From: Phytohabitans aurantiacus
GTDB lineage: Bacteria; Actinomycetota; Actinomycetes; Mycobacteriales; Micromonosporaceae
DNA: 64,000 bases
NCBI RefSeq assembly: GCF_027923225.1
Contig: NZ_BSDI01000022.1
Coordinates: forward strand, 1 to 64,000
Direction of reading: 5' to 3'
The translations under genes and the position numbers were made by a program. The notes beneath the pieces are model-generated. The model worked only from the letters and a program-made list of their open reading frames with translations. It was not told the DNA's origin and searched no databases. Shown here one piece after another: positions 51,104 to 59,867 of the stretch (position 1 is the first letter of the stretch; the number at the start of each line of letters is the position of its first letter).

Positions 51104-52777
51104 ATGACCATTGCGGTCGAACGTACCTTGGAGACGCCCAAGACCCCGGAGTGGGTCCGGTGCCTCCACTGTGGGGAAATTGCCTTCGGCAAGCGCTACG
51201 AGCGGCTGCTCCAGGTCTGCCCGGGCTGTGGCTTCCACCACCGGCTGAGCGCGCAGGAGCGGCTGGAGCAGATGATGGACCCGGGCTCGGTGGCCACGGT
51301 CGAGGTGCCCGCCGTCTCGGACGATCCGCTGCGTTTCACCGACACGATGCCGTACCGGGAGCGCCTCGCCGCCGCCCGGGAGCGCACCGGGCTGGACGCC
51401 GCCGCGATCTGCGTACGCGGCGCCATCGGTGGCCACCCCGTCGTCGCCGTCGTCATGGACTTCCGGTTCATGGGTGGCAGTCTCGGCGTGGCGGTGGGGG
51501 AGCGGATCGTGGTCGCGGCCGAAACGGCGCTGCGCACGCGCACACCGCTGATCATCGTGACCGCGTCCGGCGGGGCGCGGATGCAGGAGGGCACGCTCGC
51601 CCTCATGCAGATGGCCAGGACCAGCCAGGCGCTGGCCGCGCTGGACGAGGCCGGCATCCTCACCGTCACGCTGGTCACCGACCCGACGTACGGCGGAGTG
51701 GCCGCCTCGTTCGCCTCGCTGACCGACGTGGTGCTGGCCGAGCCGGGCGCCCGCATGGGTTTCGCCGGCCCGCGGGTGATCGAGCAGACGATCCACCGCC
51801 AGCTGCCGGACGGTTTCCAGACCGCCGAGTTCCTGCTGGGGCAGGGGCTCATCGACGGAGTGCAGCCGCGGGCCACGCTCCGTCCGGTGCTGGCGGACCT
51901 GTTGGCCGCCGCCGCGCCCGGTACACCGCAGTCCGCCAGCCCCGGCGAGGCGGCGGTCGTCCACCGCGCCGACGAGCTGCCCGAGCGTGCGGCGTGGGAG
52001 GTGGTACAGCTCGCCCGCCACATCGGGCGACCGACCACATTGGACTACATCGGGTACCTGCTGGAAGGCTTCCGGGAGCTTCGCGGCGACCGTTCCTCGG
52101 GTGACTGCCGATCGATCGTCGGCGGCCTCGGGCGGCTGCGCGGGCTGCCGGTCGTGCTGATCGGCCACCAGAAGGGGCACGACACCAACGAGTTGGTCGC
52201 CCGCAACTTCGGAATGCCCAACCCGGCCGGCTTCCGCAAGGCCGCCCGGCTGATGCGGCTCGCGGCAAAGCTGGGCATCCCGGTGGTGACGCTCGTCGAC
52301 ACGCCCGGCGCGTACCCCGGCCTCGAGGCGGAGATGCATGGGCAAGCGGTAGCGATCGCCGAGAACCTGCGGCTGATGAGCCGACTGCCGGTGCCGGTCG
52401 TCACGGTCATCACGGGCGAGGGCGGCAGCGGCGGCGCGCTGGCGCTGGCCGTCGCCGACCAGGTGCTGGCGCTGAGCAACGCGGTGTACTCGGTGATCAG
52501 CCCCGAGGGATGCGCCGCGATCCTGTGGCGGGACGCCACGGCCGCGCCGCGCGCCGCGGAGGCGCTGCGGCTGCAGGCCCGCGAGCAACTCGCCAGCGGA
52601 GTGATCGACGCGGTGGTGCCCGAACCGGAAGGCGGTGCGCACGCCCAACCAGCCGAGACCGCGGCTCGCGTTGGCGGCGCGGTATACGCGGCCCTCCTGC
52701 GGCTGCGCGAGCTGCCACCGGACGAGCTCCTTGCCGAGCGGGGCGCCCGCTACCGCCGCTTCGGCGCGGAGGTGTGA
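51104..52777 (+). CDS. Acetyl-CoA carboxylase carboxyltransferase, fused beta-alpha (AccDA)
   Basis: A 557-residue fusion of both carboxyltransferase subunits. The N-terminal zinc ribbon has Cys pairs RCLHCGE and QVCPGCGF (near 20-42), followed by the AccD half with ASGGARMQEG and TYGGVAAS. The AccA half starts near 300 and has GRPTTLDYI, FGMPNPAGFRKA and EGGSGGALA. It turns carboxybiotin plus acetyl-CoA into malonyl-CoA. As first gene of an aromatic PKS cluster with its own AccB and AccC, it probably boosts malonyl-CoA supply. The ATG follows GGGAGGG. Confidence 0.92.
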   Translation: MTIAVERTLETPKTPEWVRCLHCGEIAFGKRYERLLQVCPGCGFHHRLSAQERLEQMMDPGSVATVEVPAVSDDPLRFTDTMPYRERLAAARERTGLDAAAICVRGAIGGHPVVAVVMDFRFMGGSLGVAVGERIVVAAETALRTRTPLIIVTASGGARMQEGTLALMQMARTSQALAALDEAGILTVTLVTDPTYGGVAASFASLTDVVLAEPGARMGFAGPRVIEQTIHRQLPDGFQTAEFLLGQGLIDGVQPRATLRPVLADLLAAAAPGTPQSASPGEAAVVHRADELPERAAWEVVQLARHIGRPTTLDYIGYLLEGFRELRGDRSSGDCRSIVGGLGRLRGLPVVLIGHQKGHDTNELVARNFGMPNPAGFRKAARLMRLAAKLGIPVVTLVDTPGAYPGLEAEMHGQAVAIAENLRLMSRLPVPVVTVITGEGGSGGALALAVADQVLALSNAVYSVISPEGCAAILWRDATAAPRAAEALRLQAREQLASGVIDAVVPEPEGGAHAQPAETAARVGGAVYAALLRLRELPPDELLAERGARYRRFGAEV

Positions 52778-52778
52778 G

Positions 52779-53267
52779 GTGACGGACATGGTGACGCGCA
52801 TCGACGCCGAGGCCGCGCTCGTCGCGGTGTGCCAGCAGGTGAGCCGGCTCAGCGGCGCCGGACCCGTACCCAGCCGCATGCGGATCCAGATGGGCGAGGT
52901 CGTCGTCGAGCTGGAGTGGCCGGCGTCCGGGCCGGCGGAACCGTCCCGTCCCGTCGCCGCCCTTCCCGGAGCCGCCGCGGAGGCGGCCGTCGAGGAACGC
53001 GCCGGATGGACGCAGGTACGCGCACCCACGGTCGGCACGTTCTACCGGTCGCCGGAGCCGGGCGCGCCGCCGTTCGTGCGGGTCGGCGACCGGGTACAGG
53101 CGGGCCAGCAGGTCGGGATCCTCGAAGCGATGAAGCTGATGAACGCGATCGTCGCCACGTCGGCCGGTCGGGTCACCGAGATCCTCGTCCAGGACGGCAT
53201 GCCCGTCGAGTACGACCAGCCGCTGATCGCCCTGGCCGGTGACGGCACGGGGCAGGAGCCGGCATGA
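52779..53267 (+). CDS. accB: Biotin carboxyl carrier protein (AccB)
   Basis: A 162-residue BCCP. The C-terminal biotinyl domain has EAMKLMN with the biotinylated Lys near 119, and APTVGTFYRSPEPGAPPFV typical of AccB. The GTG at 52779 has GGAGG 5 bases upstream and overlaps none of the AccDA gene (one base apart). Works with AccDA and AccC around it. Confidence 0.93.
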   Translation: MTDMVTRIDAEAALVAVCQQVSRLSGAGPVPSRMRIQMGEVVVELEWPASGPAEPSRPVAALPGAAAEAAVEERAGWTQVRAPTVGTFYRSPEPGAPPFVRVGDRVQAGQQVGILEAMKLMNAIVATSAGRVTEILVQDGMPVEYDQPLIALAGDGTGQEPA

Positions 53268-53301
53268 GTGAGCGTGCCGTGCCGGCCGGACGGGGGCGGC
53301 C

Positions 53302-54684
53302 ATGACGATCTCCTCGGTCCTCGTCGCCAACCGCGGGGAGATCGCGCTCCGGGTGGTCCGCACCTGCCGGGAGATGGGTATCCGCACCGTCGTGGCTCAT
53401 TCGACCGCCGACCGCGACTCGGCCGGTGTGTGGCACGCCGACAGCTCCGTCCAGATCGGACCGCCGGCGGCCAAGCGCAGCTACCTCAACGTGGCCGCGG
53501 TCGTCTCGGCCGCGCTCCAGTCCGGTGTGGACGCGGTGCATCCCGGGTACGGCTTCCTCTCCGAGGACGCCGACTTCGCCGAGGCCTGCGAGTCCAACGG
53601 CCTGGTCTTCATCGGGCCACCGGCCAAGGTCCTGATCGACCTCGCGGACAAGGCCCGGGCGCGGCAGGTGGCGGCCGCCGCCGGCCTGCCCGTGCTGCCG
53701 GGAGGAATGAGCACCAGCCCGGACGCCAACGCGGCCAAGGAGCTCGCCGCCGAGATCGGATACCCGGTCATCATCAAAGCGGTGGCCGGTGGCGGTGGAC
53801 GGGGGATGACCGTCGTGCGCGAACCGGAGGACTTCCTGACCGCGTACGCACGGACGCGCGCCACCGCGCAGGCTGTCTTCGGCGACCCCGGTGTCTACAT
53901 CGAGAGGTACCTCGACGTGGCCCGCCACATCGAGGTACAGGTCCTCGCCGACCGGTACGGCAACGCGGTGCACCTCGGTGCCCGGGACTGTTCGGTGCAG
54001 CGTTCCCGGCAGAAGCTGCTGGAGGAGGCGCCGCCACCCGGGCTGCCCGCGGACGTGGCCGAGCGGATGGCACAGCAGGCCGTCGAGGCCGCTCGCCACA
54101 TGGGGTACGTCGGTGCCGGCACGTTCGAGTTCCTCGTGGACGAGGAGAACCGGTTCCACTTCATGGAAATCAACTGCCGGATTCAGGTCGAGCACCCTGT
54201 GACCGAGGCGATCGTCGGCATGGATCTCGTACGCGAACAGCTGCTGGTCGCCTCCGGGGAACCGCTGACGGTGACGCAGGACGGCGTGCTGCAACGCGGA
54301 GCGGCGATCGAGTGCCGGATCAACGCCGAGGACCCCGCCCGTGGCTTCCTGCCCACGCCCGGCACGATCGACGAGTTCGCCGCGCCGGCCGGTCCGTTCA
54401 CCCGGGTCGACTCGCACTGCCACCCGCACATGCGGGTCACGCCGTACTACGACTCGCTCCTGGCGAAGGTCATCGTGTGGGCGCCGGACCGGGCGCAGGC
54501 GATCGCGCGGATGGACCGGGCGCTGCGCGAAGCGGTGGTCCGCAGCGACAGCGTGCACACCACGATCGAGTTCCTGCAGGACGTACTGGCGCACCCGCTG
54601 TTCCTGGAGGCCAGGCACACCACGACGTTGGTCGACGCGATGCTGGCGCCGCCGCCGACCCACACCGCTGGAGGCCCATCGTGA
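53302..54684 (+). CDS. accC: Biotin carboxylase (AccC)
   Basis: A 460-residue biotin carboxylase: VANRGEIALRVVRT start, ATP-grasp loop AVAGGGGRGM (near 163), EINCRIQVEHPVTE (where most have MNTRIQVEH, so Thr is Cys) and INAEDP. Full usual length. It carboxylates biotin on AccB. Third gene of the dedicated acc set. Confidence 0.93.
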   Translation: MTISSVLVANRGEIALRVVRTCREMGIRTVVAHSTADRDSAGVWHADSSVQIGPPAAKRSYLNVAAVVSAALQSGVDAVHPGYGFLSEDADFAEACESNGLVFIGPPAKVLIDLADKARARQVAAAAGLPVLPGGMSTSPDANAAKELAAEIGYPVIIKAVAGGGGRGMTVVREPEDFLTAYARTRATAQAVFGDPGVYIERYLDVARHIEVQVLADRYGNAVHLGARDCSVQRSRQKLLEEAPPPGLPADVAERMAQQAVEAARHMGYVGAGTFEFLVDEENRFHFMEINCRIQVEHPVTEAIVGMDLVREQLLVASGEPLTVTQDGVLQRGAAIECRINAEDPARGFLPTPGTIDEFAAPAGPFTRVDSHCHPHMRVTPYYDSLLAKVIVWAPDRAQAIARMDRALREAVVRSDSVHTTIEFLQDVLAHPLFLEARHTTTLVDAMLAPPPTHTAGGPS

Positions 54685-54896
54685 ACGACACCACCCGCCG
54701 CCGCCTGGTCGCTGTCGGCCGATACATCTGGCAGGGCCTGAGCGCGGTCGGGTTCGCCTTCAGCCCGATGGGCTTCCCGCCACCCGAGACCGCCAGCAGG
54801 CATTGGCCCGACCCCGATCCCGTGCCGGCGCCCGGGCGGCAGAGCACCGACTGTCCAGAGTGGAGAGCCGCCCGGCGCCGGCGTCGCACCTTGTGA
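54681..54896 (+). CDS. Small basic protein, function unknown
   Basis: A 71-residue protein starting at a GTG that overlaps the AccC stop (GTGA). It has a basic start (RRRLVAVGRYIW), a central hydrophobic stretch with Pro (FAFSPMGFPPPE) and an Arg-rich end. No family recognised. The start-stop overlap supports real translation; low complexity at the end argues for caution. Confidence 0.5.
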   Translation: MNDTTRRRLVAVGRYIWQGLSAVGFAFSPMGFPPPETASRHWPDPDPVPAPGRQSTDCPEWRAARRRRRTL

Positions 54897-54955
54897 AACC
54901 GTCCAGGGCCGCCACGCGGCTTCGCCCTGCCGCCATCGCCTGAGGAGGCTACGTC

Positions 54956-55414
54956 ATGACGGAAAACCGCGTCGAGGACTCGGTACTGATCGCCGCACCC
55001 GTCCATCTGACCTGGGACATCACCAACGCCCTGGAGGGCTGGACCGGGCTGTTCAGCGAATGCGCCAAGGTGGAGGTACTGGAGCGGGACGGCGAGACCG
55101 TCCGCTTCCGGTTCACCACCCACCCGCACCCGGACGGCGCCGTGCACAGCTGGGTCGCCACGCGTACCGCCGACGTACCGGCGGGCGTGGTCGTCGAGCG
55201 CCGGGAGAACACCGGTCCGTTCGCGTACATGGACATCACGTGGACGTACGTGGCGGAGGGCGACGGCACCCGGCTGGGCTGGTCGCAGGCGTTCGCCATC
55301 AAGGCGGGCGTGCCACACAGCGTGGAGGGCGCCGCCAAGGCCCTCGGCGCGCGGATGTCGACCGAGCTCGCCCACATCAAGCAGCACGTCGAAGACGCCG
55401 CGCGGTCGGCGTGA
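54956..55414 (+). CDS. Polyketide cyclase/aromatase (SRPBCC)
   Basis: A 152-residue single-domain START/Bet v1-like protein of the aromatase/cyclase type found in type II PKS clusters. APVHLTWDITNALEGW is the usual first motif, followed by FRFTTHPHPDG and a C-terminal helix. It guides ring closure and aromatisation of the poly-beta-keto chain. TGAGGAGG precedes the ATG. Confidence 0.9.
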   Translation: MTENRVEDSVLIAAPVHLTWDITNALEGWTGLFSECAKVEVLERDGETVRFRFTTHPHPDGAVHSWVATRTADVPAGVVVERRENTGPFAYMDITWTYVAEGDGTRLGWSQAFAIKAGVPHSVEGAAKALGARMSTELAHIKQHVEDAARSA

Positions 55415-55430
55415 GCGGAAGGGAGTAGCC

Positions 55431-56774
55431 GTGGACCTCGCCGCTCCGGTACCCCCGCTCGCCCACCACGCCCTGCTCGTGTTCCTGCTCCAGGTGGGGC
55501 TGCTGCTCCTGCTCGCGATCGCGCTCGGCCGGCTCGCCGTCCGCTTCGGCATGCCGTCGGTGGTCGGCGAGCTCTCCGTCGGAGTCCTTCTTGGACCGTC
55601 GCTTCTGGACACCGTCGCGCCCGGCCTGAGTGGCTGGCTGCTGCCGAAGGACCCGGAGCAGATGCACCTGCTCGACGCCTTGGGCCAGATCGGCGTGCTC
55701 ATGCTGGTGGCGCTCGCCGGGATGCACATCGACCTGGGGCTGATCCGCCGCCGCGGTGTCTCGGCCGCCGGCATCAGCGCCGGTGGCCTGGTGGTGCCGC
55801 TCGCGCTCGGTATCGCGGCCGGCCTCCTGGTGCCGAACCAGCTGCTCGTCGACTCCGGTGACCGTGGCGTCTTCATGCTCTACCTGGGCGTCGCGATGTG
55901 CGTGAGCGCGCTGCCGGTGATCGCCAAGACGCTGATCGACATGAACCTCATCCACCGCAACGTCGGCCAGCTGACGATGACCGCGGGCACCATCGACGAC
56001 GCGTTCGGCTGGCTGATGCTGTCGGTCGTGTCGGCGGTGGCCACCACCGGCTTCCGGACCGGGCAGGTCGGGCTCTCGTTGCTCTACCTCGTGCTGGTCG
56101 TCGTCGGGGCGGCGCTCGTCGGGCGGCCGGTGGTGCGCTTCGCGTTGCGTACCGCCGCGCGCTCCGCGGAGACCGGACCGGTGGTCGCCACCGCCGTGGT
56201 CATCGTGATGCTCGGTTCCGCCGCCACGCACGCGCTGAAGCTGGAGGCGGTGTTCGGCGCGTTCGTCTGCGGCATCCTGATCGGCTCGGTGGCCAAGGAG
56301 CACCATGCGCGGCTCGCCCCGCTCAACACGGTCACCATGGCGGTGCTCGCGCCGGTCTTCTTCGCCATCGCGGGCCTGCGGGTCGACGTCACCGCGCTCG
56401 CCGACCCGGTCGTGCTGGCCGCCGGCGTCGCGCTGCTGGCGGTGGCGGTGGCGGGCAAGTTCGCCGGCGCGTACCTCGGGGCCCGCGCCAGCCGGCTCAG
56501 CCACTGGGAGGGCATCGCCATCGGCGCCGGGATGAACGCGCGCGGAGTCATCGAGATCGTGGTCGCCATGGTCGGCCTGCGGCTCGGCATCCTCACCGTC
56601 GAGGCGTACACGATCATCGTGCTCATCGCCATCGCCACCTCGTTGATGGCGCCACCCATCCTGCGCCGCGCGATGGCGCGGGTGGAGCTCACCGCGGAGG
56701 AGGAGCTGCGCCACACCGAGCAGCGCTCCCTGACGTCGGTGGGTGCCACGCCACCATCCGCGCCATCCGCCTGA
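55431..56774 (+). CDS. CPA2-type cation/proton antiporter
   Basis: A 447-residue membrane protein with about 12 hydrophobic segments. PSVVGELSVGVLLGPSLL and TIDDAFGWLML (the acidic ion-binding pair DD) are the Kef/Nap-type signatures; GMNARGVIEIVVA is also conserved. It probably exchanges Na+ or K+ for H+. Inside the aromatic cluster it may support export of, or tolerance to, the product. Confidence 0.88.
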   Translation: MDLAAPVPPLAHHALLVFLLQVGLLLLLAIALGRLAVRFGMPSVVGELSVGVLLGPSLLDTVAPGLSGWLLPKDPEQMHLLDALGQIGVLMLVALAGMHIDLGLIRRRGVSAAGISAGGLVVPLALGIAAGLLVPNQLLVDSGDRGVFMLYLGVAMCVSALPVIAKTLIDMNLIHRNVGQLTMTAGTIDDAFGWLMLSVVSAVATTGFRTGQVGLSLLYLVLVVVGAALVGRPVVRFALRTAARSAETGPVVATAVVIVMLGSAATHALKLEAVFGAFVCGILIGSVAKEHHARLAPLNTVTMAVLAPVFFAIAGLRVDVTALADPVVLAAGVALLAVAVAGKFAGAYLGARASRLSHWEGIAIGAGMNARGVIEIVVAMVGLRLGILTVEAYTIIVLIAIATSLMAPPILRRAMARVELTAEEELRHTEQRSLTSVGATPPSAPSA

Positions 56775-56805
56775 TCAACCGTCCAGATAGGAGAGTGAAC
56801 CACCC

Positions 56806-57405
56806 ATGCCCCTCTTCCGCTCGCGCAGAGGCCTGGTGCGCGGCCTCACCGTCGGGGTCGCGGCCGCCGCCGCCCTGCTCGGCGCCGCCAGTCCGGCCGC
56901 CGCCGTGCACCAGCCGGTCGTCCTGGACCGTGGCGACGTCGTACCCTGCCTCGCGCCGCTGTCCCGTGACGGCACCGACGAGGTCGTCTTCCTCGGTACG
57001 CTCAACCGCCCGCACGCGGTGCGCGCGCTGCAGATCCGCATGCGGGCCGGGGAGACGCTCAACCTGGAGTACTTCGTGCCGGACCTCGCGCCGGAGAACA
57101 CGCTGGCCGCCGGCGCGCTGCCCAAGGTGTACCTCATCGGGCCGGACCGCCGGGTCGAGGTCATCGAGGCGACGTTCCGCTTCCCGTTCACCAACCCGGA
57201 CAACGGCCAGAAGTACCTGGCCCTCGCGTCCTACGAAACCACGGCGCTGGCTGGCACGTACTCGGTGCTGGTCACCGGGCCGGCCAAGTCCCGCTTCGCG
57301 GTCGCGCACGGGCGCGAAGGCGAGGCGGCGACGTTCGACGGCATCCTGCGCGGTCGCGTGGCTACCGGCGCCGAGGTGGACCGCTGGTACGCCACCGCTC
57401 CGTAA
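56806..57405 (+). CDS. Small secreted protein, function unknown
   Basis: A 199-residue exported protein with a signal peptide at 1 to about 33 (RSRRGLVRG, hydrophobic core, SPAAA cleavage). The mature part is beta-rich, with AGETLNLEYFVPDLAPEN and TYSVLVTGPAKS. A single Cys remains in the mature part (VPCLAP). No enzyme motif recognised. Same direction as the antiporter, 31 bases apart, and followed by two terminators. Confidence 0.78.
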   Translation: MPLFRSRRGLVRGLTVGVAAAAALLGAASPAAAVHQPVVLDRGDVVPCLAPLSRDGTDEVVFLGTLNRPHAVRALQIRMRAGETLNLEYFVPDLAPENTLAAGALPKVYLIGPDRRVEVIEATFRFPFTNPDNGQKYLALASYETTALAGTYSVLVTGPAKSRFAVAHGREGEAATFDGILRGRVATGAEVDRWYATAP

Positions 57406-57420
57406 GGTCCCCGTGATCGA

Positions 57421-57454
57421 GGCTCCCCCGGCCGATGCCCCGCCCGGGGGAGCC
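57421..57454. terminator. Terminator 1 after secreted-protein gene
   Basis: GGCTCCCCCGG at 57421-57431 pairs perfectly with CCGGGGGAGCC at 57444-57454 around a 12-base loop, followed by a short T run (TTCCGT). Confidence 0.85.
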
Positions 57455-57468
57455 TTCCGTCATTCCGT

Positions 57469-57504
57469 ATCCGGGTTACACAGCCCGCATCCGGGTTACA
57501 CAGC
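57469..57504. repeat. 16-bp direct repeat between two terminators
   Basis: ATCCGGGTTACACAGC occurs at 57469-57484 and 57489-57504, 20 bases apart. Confidence 0.85.
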
Positions 57505-57542
57505 ACGATGCCCCAGCGGCGGGGGACGCTGGGGCATCGTGC
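57503..57542. terminator. Terminator 2 facing the P450 gene
   Basis: GCACGATGCCCCAGC at 57503-57517 and its exact complement at 57528-57542 enclose a 10-base loop. Lying 12 bases past the leftward P450 stop, it can end transcripts from both sides. Confidence 0.9.
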
Positions 57543-57554
57543 CCGGGGGGCGAA

Positions 57555-58769
57555 TCAGGACTGCGGGGTGAAGACCACCGGTAGCCGTTCCGGGCCGCGC
57601 AGCGGGTGGTTCGGGCGCTGCCGGCGGATCTCCTCGGCCGGCACCGCGAGGCGGAGGTCCGGAAAGCGGTTGAAGAGCGCCACCAGCACCACCTGGCCTT
57701 CCAGCCGTGCGAGGGGTGAGCCGAGGCAGTGGTGGATACCGTGCCCGAAGGTCAGGTGCGGGTTGGGTGCGCGGCGCAGGTCGATCTCGGCGCCGGCCGC
57801 GAACTGGGCCGGGTCGCGGTGCGCGCCCTCGAGGTCGAGCACGATCTGTTGGTCCTTGCGGATCCGCGCGCCGGAGATCTCCAGGTCCTCCTTGGCGAAC
57901 CGCATGTTGACCGTACTGGGGCCGTCCAGCCGCAGCAGCTCGTCGACCGCGGTGCGCAGCAGGGTGGGGTCCTCGCGTACCGCCTCACGCTCCGCCGGAT
58001 GGACCAGCAGCTTGTAGACGGAGTTGCCGAGGAAGCTGGCGGTGGTGTCGAAGCCGGCGTGCAGCAGCAGCCGCCCGGTCCCCACCACCTCCTCGAACGT
58101 GAGCCTGTCGTCACCGTCGTACGCCTCGTTGAGCGCGGTGAGCAGGTCGTCGCTCGGCTCGCGGCGCTTCGCCTCGGTCAGGTCGGTGATGTAGCCGGCG
58201 AGCTTGGCCGACGCGTCGCGGGCCCGGGCGATGCCGTCCGGGCCCTCGCCCGGGCGGAACATGATGTCCGTCCACTCGTGGAAGTCGTCACGGTCGGCGA
58301 TCGGTACGCCCAGCAGCTCGCAGATCACCTGCATCGGAACGGGGTAGGTGAGCGTCTCGACCAGGTCGGCCTCGCCGAGCGGGGCGAGCTGGTCGAGAAT
58401 GTCCTCGGTGATCTGCTTGACCTTGGGGCGCAGCGCCTCGATCCGGCGCATGGTGAAGGCGCCGGCGACCAGCTTGCGCAGCCGGGTGTGGTCCGGTGGG
58501 TCCGAGCCGAGCATGGTGTTGGCGAAGAGGCCGCCGGCCGGCGGCTCCAGCCCATGGTCGGCGGCGAACCGGGTGGCCAGGCTCAGCCGGGGGTGGGCCA
58601 GGCAGGCCCGCACGTCCTCGAAGCGGGAGAAGATCCACACTGTGCGGTCGCCGATGGTCACCTCGCGGGGCGGGCCGGGCACGCCCAGCTCGCCCGCGAA
58701 GAGCGTCGGGTTGATCACGCGGGGCGCGCCGGGCGCTCCCGGTGCCGGTTTGGTGTCCGTCGCGCTCAT
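57555..58769 (-). CDS. Cytochrome P450
   Basis: A 404-residue bacterial P450. It has the I-helix oxygen motif HAGFDTTAS, the K-helix ELLRLDG, and the haem loop FGHGIHHCLGSPLA with the Cys ligand near 347. Soluble, no membrane anchor. It follows the methyltransferase gene with an ATGA overlap; a tailoring hydroxylase or coupling enzyme of the aromatic polyketide is the likely role. Redox partners are not in the window. Confidence 0.92.
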   Translation of the reverse strand: MSATDTKPAPGAPGAPRVINPTLFAGELGVPGPPREVTIGDRTVWIFSRFEDVRACLAHPRLSLATRFAADHGLEPPAGGLFANTMLGSDPPDHTRLRKLVAGAFTMRRIEALRPKVKQITEDILDQLAPLGEADLVETLTYPVPMQVICELLGVPIADRDDFHEWTDIMFRPGEGPDGIARARDASAKLAGYITDLTEAKRREPSDDLLTALNEAYDGDDRLTFEEVVGTGRLLLHAGFDTTASFLGNSVYKLLVHPAEREAVREDPTLLRTAVDELLRLDGPSTVNMRFAKEDLEISGARIRKDQQIVLDLEGAHRDPAQFAAGAEIDLRRAPNPHLTFGHGIHHCLGSPLARLEGQVVLVALFNRFPDLRLAVPAEEIRRQRPNHPLRGPERLPVVFTPQS

Positions 58770-59773
58770 TTCGGAGTCGCCTCCAGGACGCTCTCGCTCG
58801 GCACGCCGGGTTGCGGCTCGGGATACCGCACCCCGACGACCGTGAAGCCGGCCTGCTCGATCAGGTCGCGGTACTCCTCCTCGCTACGCTCGCGGCCGCC
58901 GTTCAGCAGCGTCATGAGCATGCTGAGGAAGAGGTTCATCGGGTCCGGGTCGCCGCCGTCGACCAGCCGCTCGGCGACGAGCAGCCGGGCGGTGGGTGGC
59001 ATCGCGGCCCGGATGGTGGACAGGATCGTGACGACGTCGTCGTCGTTCCAGTTGTGCAGCGCCCGGGTGATCAGGTAGAGGTCGCCGCCCTCGGGCGCGC
59101 TGTCGAAGAAGCTTCCCTCGACGAAGGAGCAGCGCCGGGCGACCTCCGCGGCCATCGTCTCCTTCGCCAGCCGGATCGCCGGTGGCTGCTCGAAAAGCAC
59201 GCCCCGCATGTGCGGATGCAGGTCGAGCAGGTACGAGATGAGGTTGCCGTGCCCGCCGGCGACGTCGACGACGGTCCGTACCTCGGACATGTCGTACCCG
59301 GCCAGGATCGCCTTGAGCTGCGGTGAGTCGTGCAGTTGGAGCTTGTACGCGTCGTCGGGCCGGTTGAAGATTCCGCCGCCGTGTACCTTCTCCCAGGCGG
59401 GACGCCCGGTGCGCGCCGTGTGCATGATCTCGGCGAGCAGCGGCCCGTTCCGTTCCACGCTCCGGATGAACGAGCCGTAGCGCGACTCGGGTACGTCCTT
59501 GCGCATCCGCTGGCCGGCGTCGGTCAGCGCGAAGAAGCGCGGCGGGGCCTCGATGAACAACCCCAGCCCGGCACCGGTGCGCATGAGCTGCAGCAGCGCG
59601 TCCGGGTGCGCCTCGGTCGCCTCGGCGATCTGCTTGGTGTGCAGCGTCTTGTCGCCAAGGACATCGGCGACGCCGAGCACCGCGAGCGCGTATCCGACGT
59701 GGGTGAACATGCTGCCGGTGAGCATCGTCTTGATGGGATCGGCGATCCCGGCCTCTGCCGGTCGTCCAGTCAT
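58766..59773 (-). CDS. SAM-dependent O-methyltransferase (TcmN/DmpM type)
   Basis: A 335-residue methyltransferase with an N-terminal helical dimerisation domain and a SAM domain with VDVAGGHGNL (near 173), YLITRALHNWNDDD carrying the catalytic His, and LLVAERLVD. The family methylates phenolic oxygens of aromatic polyketides. The ATG at 59773 has AAGGCAG upstream; a frame start at 59794 is weaker. Confidence 0.9.
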   Translation of the reverse strand: MTGRPAEAGIADPIKTMLTGSMFTHVGYALAVLGVADVLGDKTLHTKQIAEATEAHPDALLQLMRTGAGLGLFIEAPPRFFALTDAGQRMRKDVPESRYGSFIRSVERNGPLLAEIMHTARTGRPAWEKVHGGGIFNRPDDAYKLQLHDSPQLKAILAGYDMSEVRTVVDVAGGHGNLISYLLDLHPHMRGVLFEQPPAIRLAKETMAAEVARRCSFVEGSFFDSAPEGGDLYLITRALHNWNDDDVVTILSTIRAAMPPTARLLVAERLVDGGDPDPMNLFLSMLMTLLNGGRERSEEEYRDLIEQAGFTVVGVRYPEPQPGVPSESVLEATPK

Positions 59774-59867
59774 TAGCTGCCTTCCTTCCGCCACGGGTCG
59801 GGGCGACCGATGCCAGGCTGCGGTCCGCGGCTAGTGCGCGGACCGCACGGCACTGGAGTGCGAGGAA

